Part shown: piece after piece, positions 56,484 to 64,000 of the stretch
Numbering within the stretch: the stretch's first letter is position 1
Layout of the letters: every line of letters begins with the position of its first letter
Source of the DNA: Alteromonas marina
GTDB lineage: Bacteria > Pseudomonadota > Gammaproteobacteria > Enterobacterales > Alteromonadaceae
Assembly (NCBI RefSeq): GCF_000808575.1
Contig: NZ_JWLW01000065.1
Span: 62,001-126,000 of the forward strand
Reading direction: 5' to 3'
Length of the DNA stretch: 64,000 nt
Notes under the pieces: generated by a model
What the model saw: the letters and a program-made list of their open reading frames with translations, nothing else
Told to the model about the DNA's origin: nothing
The model's database searches: none
Made by a program: the position numbers and the translations under genes

Positions 56484-57549
56484 GTCAGCAAGCCATTTTA
56501 TTTATTGACCGCGACGGTACACTCGTAGAAGAGCCGCCAGTAGATAAGCAATTAGATAGTTTAGAGAAGCTTGTTTTCGAGCCAAACGTTATTCCTGTGC
56601 TACTTAAACTAAAGGCAGCTGGGTTTAAACTCGTGATGGTAAGTAACCAAGACGGCTTGGGTACAGACAGTTTCCCGCAAGAAGACTTCGACAAGCCACA
56701 CAATGCCATGATGGCCATTTTCGAAAGCCAGGGTGTAGTGTTTGACGACGTGCTTATTTGCCCGCACTTCGATGCTGATAACTGCACATGCCGCAAACCC
56801 AAGCTTGGCTTAGTACAAGAATACCTGCAGCAAGGCAAAGTGGACTTCACTCGTTCGTTTGTTATTGGTGACAGAGTTACCGATGTACAGCTTGCTGAAA
56901 ACATGGGTATTCGCAGCTTTCAGTACAACCGTGAAAGCTTAAACTGGAACGATATTCAGAAAAGCTTACTTGCGTCTTCACGTATTGCAGAAGTGGTACG
57001 TACCACCTCTGAAACTGATATTCGTGTTCGCGTAGATTTGGATTCGCAGGCTAAATCAACCATTCAAACCGGCATGGGCTTTTTTGACCACATGCTTGAC
57101 CAAATTGCTACTCACGGTGGTTTTGAATTAAACCTGACTACCAATGGCGATTTGCACATTGACGATCACCACAGTGTAGAAGACACCGCGCTTGCCCTTG
57201 GTGAAGCGCTTAAAAAGGCACTAGGCGACAAACGCGGTATTGGTCGCTTTGGTTTCGCGTTGCCAATGGATGAATGTCGTGCGGAATGTATTATGGACAT
57301 TTCAAACCGTCCACACCTTAAATTTGATGCTGAATTTAGCCGCGACCAGGTAGGGGAAATGGCCACCGAAATGGTGCCGCACTTCTTTTACTCGCTTGCA
57401 CAAAGCATGGGGCTATCACTGCACCTTTCCACCAGCGAAGGTAATGCACACCACCAAGTAGAAAGCCTGTTTAAAGTATTTGGCCGTGCGCTACGCCAGG
57501 CCATTACGCGCCAGGGTGATGCACTACCTAGCAGTAAAGGAGCCCTGTG

Positions 57550-57550
<1 letters not shown>
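56480..57550 (+). CDS. hisB: Bifunctional imidazoleglycerol-phosphate dehydratase / histidinol-phosphatase
   Basis: A 356-residue fusion, as in enterobacteria. The N-terminal ~165 residues are a HAD-type histidinol-phosphatase: DRDGT gives the nucleophile Asp10 and Asp12, with a zinc-binding [15 protein letters not shown]. The C-terminal ~190 are the IGP dehydratase with manganese-ligand motifs [28 protein letters not shown] and a second HHQVESLFK copy. It overlaps hisC and hisH. Confidence 0.97.
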
Positions 57551-59706
<2,156 letters not shown>

Positions 59707-59710
<4 letters not shown>

Positions 59711-60324
59711 TCATTACTAACGAAAACAGCAATAAATTAGCTTGGGACAAAATGGACAACCTACTACCCGCCATTGTGCAAGACGCACTGTCTGGCAAGG
59801 TATTAATGCAGGGCTACATGGACCAAGACGCATTGGCGAAAACCCTTGAAACGGGCAAAGTGACATTCTTCAGCCGTTCAAAACAGCGTCTTTGGACCAA
59901 GGGTGAAACATCTGGTAACACGCTAGATTTAGTGAGCGTTGCTTGTGACTGCGATCAAGATTCACTGTTGGTACTTGCCAACCCTAACGGCCCGACATGC
60001 CACACTGGTGTTGAAAGCTGTTGGTTCGACGGCAACACACCAGCCTTTACGTTTCTTGCAGATTTAGAGCGTGTATTGGCTGCCCGTAAAGACGCTGACC
60101 CTAAAAGTAGCTATACCGCTAGCCTCTACAACAAAGGCATTAAGCGCATAGCGCAGAAGGTGGGCGAAGAAGGTGTAGAAACCGCATTGGCGGCTACTGT
60201 GCACGACAAAGAAGAGCTTAAAAACGAAGCCGCTGACTTGTTGTACCACTTAACGGTACTGCTTCAGGCGAGCGATATGTCGTTGAACGATGCACTTGAT
60301 GTGTTGCGTGAGCGCCATAAATAG
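59707..60324 (+). CDS. hisI: Bifunctional phosphoribosyl-AMP cyclohydrolase / phosphoribosyl-ATP pyrophosphatase
   Basis: A 205-residue HisIE fusion performing steps 2 and 3 of the pathway. The N-terminal cyclohydrolase has [40 protein letters not shown] and metal ligands in DCDQDS and GPTCHTG. The C-terminal pyrophosphohydrolase has [28 protein letters not shown] and [14 protein letters not shown]. The start is GTG at 59707, overlapping the hisF stop. It is the last gene and is followed by a terminator. Confidence 0.97.
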
Positions 60325-60360
60325 TAATAGCGACAGCGATCTACGCAGAAGTTAAACTCA

Positions 60361-60394
60361 AGGCCTCTAAACGTTCACGTATTAGAGGCCTTTG
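60361..60394 (+). terminator. Terminator of the his operon
   Basis: AGGCCTCTAA (60361-60370) pairs perfectly with TTAGAGGCCT (60382-60391), followed by TTT only, so the U-run is short. Confidence 0.75.
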
Positions 60395-60542
60395 AACTCC
60401 TAAATACATCTCCCAACGCTCCTCAAAAAGCTAAACATCGCTCTAAAATTGTCCACTTTTTTTACAATGAGTTCGTATTCGCAGAAAAAATCTCATACTT
60501 TCAATATGATTACCTGAAGGCATGGATAATGCTTACACTGTG

Positions 60543-60559
60543 ATTGTTTAATTAACAAT
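60543..60559. promoter_or_regulatory. Palindrome upstream of the lectin gene
   Basis: ATTGTT (60543-60548) and AACAAT (60554-60559) flank TAATT. It lies 27 bases before the lectin start. It may be an operator or just A+T-rich sequence. Confidence 0.25.
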
Positions 60560-60585
60560 GTTCACTAACCACATAAGGATATGTA

Positions 60586-61413
60586 ATGAAAAAAGTACTT
60601 TCATGCTTTTTGCTTTTAGGAAGCTTCTCGTCTTTTGCAACAGTCATTCAGTACAATGATTTCTCCGACACTACGGGGCTTACGCTAAACGGCAACACGC
60701 AGGTAGTAAATAACAACCTGCAGCTAACGAATAATATTGCGTGGCAAGGCGGTTCAGTTTTTACCACAAATGCAATCTCTCTCATCAACGACTCTTCATT
60801 TGCGACAAGCTTTTCTTTCAAAATAGACAATAACAGTTTAGGCGGTGATACTGACGGCTTAGGAGCAGACGGTCTTGCTTTTGTAATACAGACACAAAAT
60901 GCAAACGTGGGCGGTGCTGGTGGTGGTTTAGGATATCAGGGTATAAATAATTCAGTTGCGGTTGAGTTTGATACCTTTAATAACACCAGTTGGGATAATA
61001 ATAACGGCAACCACGTTGGCATAGGTATTAACGGCAACGTTAATACCTCTAATAACGTCAATGAACCATTCCGATTCAATGAAGGCGATGTTTGGAATGT
61101 TCTGATAACTTTCGACGGAATTAGCAAGCTTTTCGATGTTTCTTGGTCCATGGAAACCGATTCAACGAAAGGAGGTAGCATTTCACGAATTTTAGATGTG
61201 GCCTCTATTTTAGGTTCAACCGATGCATTCTTGGGATTCACATCCGGAACAGGCTCCTATGCAAGTACTCATGAAATACTTTCGGCCACGTTCACAAATA
61301 CATCCTCAATACCAACAAACACTCCTGTAAACGCTCCAGCAACCTTTAGCTTAATGATGAGTGCTTTAGCTTTTTTAGTTTTTCGAAGAAAAAAGCAAAT
61401 TTTGAGGTCTTAA
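60586..61413 (+). CDS. Secreted L-type lectin-domain protein with PEP-CTERM-like tail
   Basis: A 275-residue protein with a signal peptide (about 1-18) and an L-type (legume-like) lectin fold. DGLGADGLAFVIQTQN and VAVEFDTFNNTSWDNNNGNHVGIGI hold the conserved Asp/Asn residues that bind Ca2+ and sugar in this fold. The body is Asn/Thr-rich, as in many exosortase substrates. The C-terminus is APATF, then a hydrophobic helix (SLMMSALAFLVF), then RRKKQ. It probably ends up at the cell surface and binds glycans in biofilm or on particles, which is inference. Confidence 0.85.
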   Translation: MKKVLSCFLLLGSFSSFATVIQYNDFSDTTGLTLNGNTQVVNNNLQLTNNIAWQGGSVFTTNAISLINDSSFATSFSFKIDNNSLGGDTDGLGADGLAFVIQTQNANVGGAGGGLGYQGINNSVAVEFDTFNNTSWDNNNGNHVGIGINGNVNTSNNVNEPFRFNEGDVWNVLITFDGISKLFDVSWSMETDSTKGGSISRILDVASILGSTDAFLGFTSGTGSYASTHEILSATFTNTSSIPTNTPVNAPATFSLMMSALAFLVFRRKKQILRS

Positions 61414-61500
61414 CTCTCAAAGTGCAGTAATGTTTCTACTTTCAACAACTCGGTAACTAGCGTACTGATTAAGGCGTTGATTTAAATTACATTCATATAT

Positions 61501-61539
61501 AAAAATGCCCTTCTCGTTTTCTACACGAAGGGCATTTTT
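61501..61539. terminator. Bidirectional terminator between lectin and esterase genes
   Basis: AAAAATGCCCTTC (61501-61513) pairs with GAAGGGCATTTTT (61527-61539), 13-base loop, with A/T ends that serve as U-runs on both strands. It lies 93 bases from the convergent esterase gene. Confidence 0.9.
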
Positions 61540-61631
61540 GTATCGCAGAGCTTTGCACTTTATTGAAATTAACACTGCTTAGCCTGTCTAACAATCGAAC
61601 AAAAAGTGAGCCCTCGGTTAAAGAAACGCGA

Positions 61632-62492
61632 CTAGCGCGGCGTTCCCAATATCCAATCTATTCCATGGATAGCAACGGTGGGAAATACGGTCGCATGCGA
61701 CGCGCCGCCGATAACATGCAATTGTAGTGTTATGTTTTGATCTGCCTTAGCGTTGATTTTACTTGCCAATGCTTTGCTCCCCGCAACCATATCTTGACCC
61801 TCGCCAAACTCAGGCGTTTCAAAGCTTCCCACACCAATGTAAACACGCTTGGGCGATTGAGTTTCAGCCATTTCTAAGGTTAGTAAGTAATCGTCATTAA
61901 ACCACACTGAAGGGCTAACAAGCACATAGTTAGAAAAGGTTTCAGGAGATTGCATGAGCACGTAGCCGCCAAATAGCCCGCCTAATGAATGCCCAATAAA
62001 AGTCCGTCGATTGGCGTCTACTCGATATGTAGACTCAATAAATGTTAATACATCTCGTCTAATAAATGACAGATACTCAGCAGCAAGACCGGTTTCCAGT
62101 TTCCAACTATTGGCTATGGCAGGAGTGTAGTCCCTTACTCTACTCTTTACGCCTTTTGATTCTAGGGAATAAGACAACCCCACTATGACCGCTTCTTCCA
62201 TTTGGCCTACGTTTACTGGCATTCGCATAGAGCCTACGATAATAGGAAAACTGTAAGGCGCATCTGTTGTGTATATTACGGGGTAATCCTTGGAAGGAGA
62301 TGCGTTATAGCTTTTTGGCAACTGTACAAATAACGTATATTTACGTGCAGTTTCCGTATCTTCTATTGTCACCATTTTGCTTCTAGGTAACGAAACAGAC
62401 GCTTCAGAAATGATAGGTTTAATGATTGATTCAGCAAAAGCACATGAAAATGCACTTCCGACAAGAATTATTGCTGTTAGAAAGCGAAGCAC
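61632..62492 (-). CDS. Exported esterase-like alpha/beta hydrolase (PF00756 type)
   Basis: A 286-residue periplasmic protein with a signal peptide (about 1-20, SCAFA). The esterase fold contains the nucleophile elbow GHSLGG, followed by VLVSPSVWF, and a C-terminal GGASHATVFP with the likely catalytic His. The family includes Fes/IroE enterobactin esterases and S-formylglutathione hydrolase relatives. No siderophore genes are adjacent, so a siderophore role is only one option. Confidence 0.82.
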   Translation of the reverse strand: MLRFLTAIILVGSAFSCAFAESIIKPIISEASVSLPRSKMVTIEDTETARKYTLFVQLPKSYNASPSKDYPVIYTTDAPYSFPIIVGSMRMPVNVGQMEEAVIVGLSYSLESKGVKSRVRDYTPAIANSWKLETGLAAEYLSFIRRDVLTFIESTYRVDANRRTFIGHSLGGLFGGYVLMQSPETFSNYVLVSPSVWFNDDYLLTLEMAETQSPKRVYIGVGSFETPEFGEGQDMVAGSKALASKINAKADQNITLQLHVIGGASHATVFPTVAIHGIDWILGTPR

Positions 62493-62583
62493 CGTAACCC
62501 CTTAGTGGTTTAAACGGCATGTTATAACGCAGCTAATTTCAATTAACCACTGTTTGCACACCTAGGGTCACCTTTTGACTTCT

Positions 62584-63429
62584 CTATTTCTCGATTTCCC
62601 TTACCACTTGGCCATAAGCCAGCAGCGCGAACAGCCCCGTTCCGCCCACAATATTTCCTAATAATGTTGCACCAATGAGTGAAAGTGTTTCAAGAACGCT
62701 TATTTTATTTTGCAGTGCTAACAAGAAAAGTTCTGTTGAACCGGCTATCACGTGCGTAAAATTTCCTATAGCAATTAAATAAGTAAAAATAACTATCATC
62801 AATATTTGAGAATGCTTAACCGATGGCTTCATCCATACAATAGCGGCAATGATAAACCCTGACGTAATGCCGTATGAGAAGGCGTCTGACGGTGATAGCT
62901 TGGCATAATGTTCAGAAATAGCGGTCATCCCTTCAACCAGCTCTGGTGGAACAGATTGCAGCGAAAAGCTGAAAAACGCAGCCAAAAAGGTGCCGAACAT
63001 ATTGGCGGTGAAAACGATGAACCACAGGCGCGCAATGCAAAAGCCCATATTGAACGAAGGTTTACTCAACAAGGGAAGAATGACCGAAAGCGTATTTTCG
63101 GTGAACAATTGAAGTCGACCAACAATCACCAGCACAAAACCAACCGTATAGCCCAAGTTTTCGATAACAAACTGATTGGGAGAGTTTGCAAAGAGGTGAT
63201 GCAGAATTCCTTCAGCAAGAATTGAAATCGAGATGCCAATGCCTGCCGCAACCCCAGACCACCACAATGACATCATAGGGCGCTGAAGTTCTTCTAACCC
63301 TTCCTTATGGACAATGGCGTACAAAGAAACAGAATTTAAGCTCTGATTATCTCGTACATCTTTTTCTTCAGTATGACTAAGGGCAACGTCTTGCTCCCTA
63401 TGCCCAGACTCCTTCACTTTTTCTGTCAC
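62584..63429 (-). CDS. Formate/nitrite transporter (FNT) family protein, YfdC-like
   Basis: A 281-residue channel-like protein with a ~45-residue hydrophilic N-terminus (highly charged, HREQDVALSHTEEKD) followed by six hydrophobic segments in the FNT order. GRLQLFTENTLSVILPLL and GNFTHVIAGSTELFLL correspond to the FNT signature regions that hold the constriction and central His. The long N-terminal extension points to the YfdC subgroup rather than FocA/NirC. The substrate is unknown. GAGGCA lies before the ATG. Confidence 0.85.
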   Translation of the reverse strand: MTEKVKESGHREQDVALSHTEEKDVRDNQSLNSVSLYAIVHKEGLEELQRPMMSLWWSGVAAGIGISISILAEGILHHLFANSPNQFVIENLGYTVGFVLVIVGRLQLFTENTLSVILPLLSKPSFNMGFCIARLWFIVFTANMFGTFLAAFFSFSLQSVPPELVEGMTAISEHYAKLSPSDAFSYGITSGFIIAAIVWMKPSVKHSQILMIVIFTYLIAIGNFTHVIAGSTELFLLALQNKISVLETLSLIGATLLGNIVGGTGLFALLAYGQVVREIEK

Positions 63430-63600
63430 TCATGCCTCCTGCAACTCTTTGCTTAACTAGGACGTTTTCCTCAATTACATAGTATTTGGTCCACGACACA
63501 GCTTTTTGACAGGGATCACCAGACCACCCTATTCGGTTACGTTGATTAAGCACGTTTTTGGTCACAATAATTTTGCCTATTTCAGATATAGCACTCATTT

Positions 63601-63640
63601 TAATAAAAAAGCCCGCATGAACACTGTTCACACGGGCTTT
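63601..63640 (-). terminator. Terminator after M16 peptidase gene
   Basis: AAAGCCCG (63608-63615) pairs with CGGGCTTT (63633-63640). The minus-strand continuation is T-rich. It lies 48 bases past the M16 stop and before the FNT gene. Confidence 0.8.
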
Positions 63641-63687
63641 GGTTTTATTGACGAGCCTTATAATGCTCGCAAAACGTCAAATATGAA

Positions 63688-64000
63688 TTAAGGGTTCAGC
63701 AAGGTTGGTTTCCCTAATCCAAGCGCATCTAAACGTTCGAACTGGGTATCTTTGTCCCCTACTATCAAATAAATCATTCTATCAGGATGTACATATTTAC
63801 CGTAAAGGCGCTTTATCTCATCAACGGTTAACGCTTTTACCTCAGCTTCTTGCTGTAAAACGTAATCATTGGGCAAGCCAAAATCGCTGATTTCGCTAAC
63901 CATACTCAGTTTAGCGCCTAACGTTTCAAACGCCCTAGCGCCAGATTTGAGAGTAAATCCTTTCGTAACGTCTAAATCTTCATCTGAATAGTTTGTGCCA
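63688..64000 (-). CDS. M16 family zinc metallopeptidase, C-terminal end (gene continues outside window)
   Basis: The frame is open to the right edge, so only the last ~104 residues are seen. The sequence has LPNDYVLQQEAEVKALTVDEIKRLYGKYVHPDRMIYLIVGDKDTQFERLDALGLGKPTLL, the closing part of the second, non-catalytic domain of M16 (pitrilysin-like) peptidases. The HxxEH zinc motif would lie upstream, outside the window. A terminator follows. Confidence 0.8.
   Translation of the reverse strand, partial: GTNYSDEDLDVTKGFTLKSGARAFETLGAKLSMVSEISDFGLPNDYVLQQEAEVKALTVDEIKRLYGKYVHPDRMIYLIVGDKDTQFERLDALGLGKPTLLNP

Noticed and set aside
63398..63631. 77-codon minus-strand frame before the FNT gene
   Set aside because: Overlaps the FNT start and a terminator and has no recognisable sequence.

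Overview
The window looks like a core chromosomal segment of a marine gammaproteobacterium of the Alteromonadales, most likely Alteromonas or a close relative. This is inferred from gene content, protein sequences and gene order, not from a database search. Several gene orders are shared with E. coli and its relatives: fadR-nhaB-dsbB, ycgL-(mltB-type transglycosylase)-ycgM-ycgN, yoaA/tsaB/slp/fadD/rnd, and a complete his operon behind a histidine attenuator. I see no tRNA or rRNA gene, phage, insertion sequence or CRISPR array.

Layout. 1-3.8 kb: the end of an FFLEE-motif protein, a thioesterase, a membrane-anchored retropepsin-like protease, a broken multihaem cytochrome/TPR gene and a HopJ-family gene. 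4-9.6 kb: an unsaturated fatty-acid module of FadH (2,4-dienoyl-CoA reductase) and a probable delta3,5-delta2,4-dienoyl-CoA isomerase, read divergently from a TetR regulator through a shared operator, followed by a GMC oxidoreductase. 9.7-18.7 kb: a wax ester synthase/DGAT with its own TetR, a DUF445 membrane protein, a patatin phospholipase, a protein resembling a degenerate HD-GYP domain, and two small membrane proteins. 18.7-22.5 kb: two phasin-type proteins, one with a histone-H1-like tail, and a lipoprotein oligopeptidase B. 22.8-30 kb: FadR, NhaB, DsbB, a GNAT acetyltransferase, an alginate_exp-type porin and a chemotaxis receptor. 30-41 kb: the ycgN/ycgM/mltB/ycgL run, rnd, fadD, a hydrolase, Slp, tsaB and yoaA. 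41-52.8 kb: small and accessory genes, including an unusual CDF transporter, a Rieske oxygenase, an EF-hand protein, a ParDE module, a GH13 amylase, TauE/SafE, a SYLF lipoprotein, a protein with a PEP-CTERM-like tail and an orphan ParA. 52.8-60.4 kb: hisL attenuator and hisGDCBHAFI. 60.5-64 kb: an L-type lectin with the same kind of tail, an esterase, a YfdC-like FNT channel and the end of an M16 peptidase.

How the genes fit together. Lipid handling recurs: activation (FadD), oxidation of unsaturated chains (FadH plus isomerase), storage or turnover (WS/DGAT, patatin, phasins) and control (FadR and two TetR proteins). FadR-like palindromes lie in front of fadR itself, fadD and, more weakly, the GMC oxidoreductase gene, suggesting a local FadR regulon.

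The least expected signals are non-coding. Two 5' leaders (before the EF-hand gene and before the PEP-CTERM-like gene) have inverted repeats that would hide the ribosome binding site and also have a competing pairing. A palindrome in the TetR/isomerase intergenic region supplies a -35 hexamer on both strands. No clearly new multi-gene system is visible.
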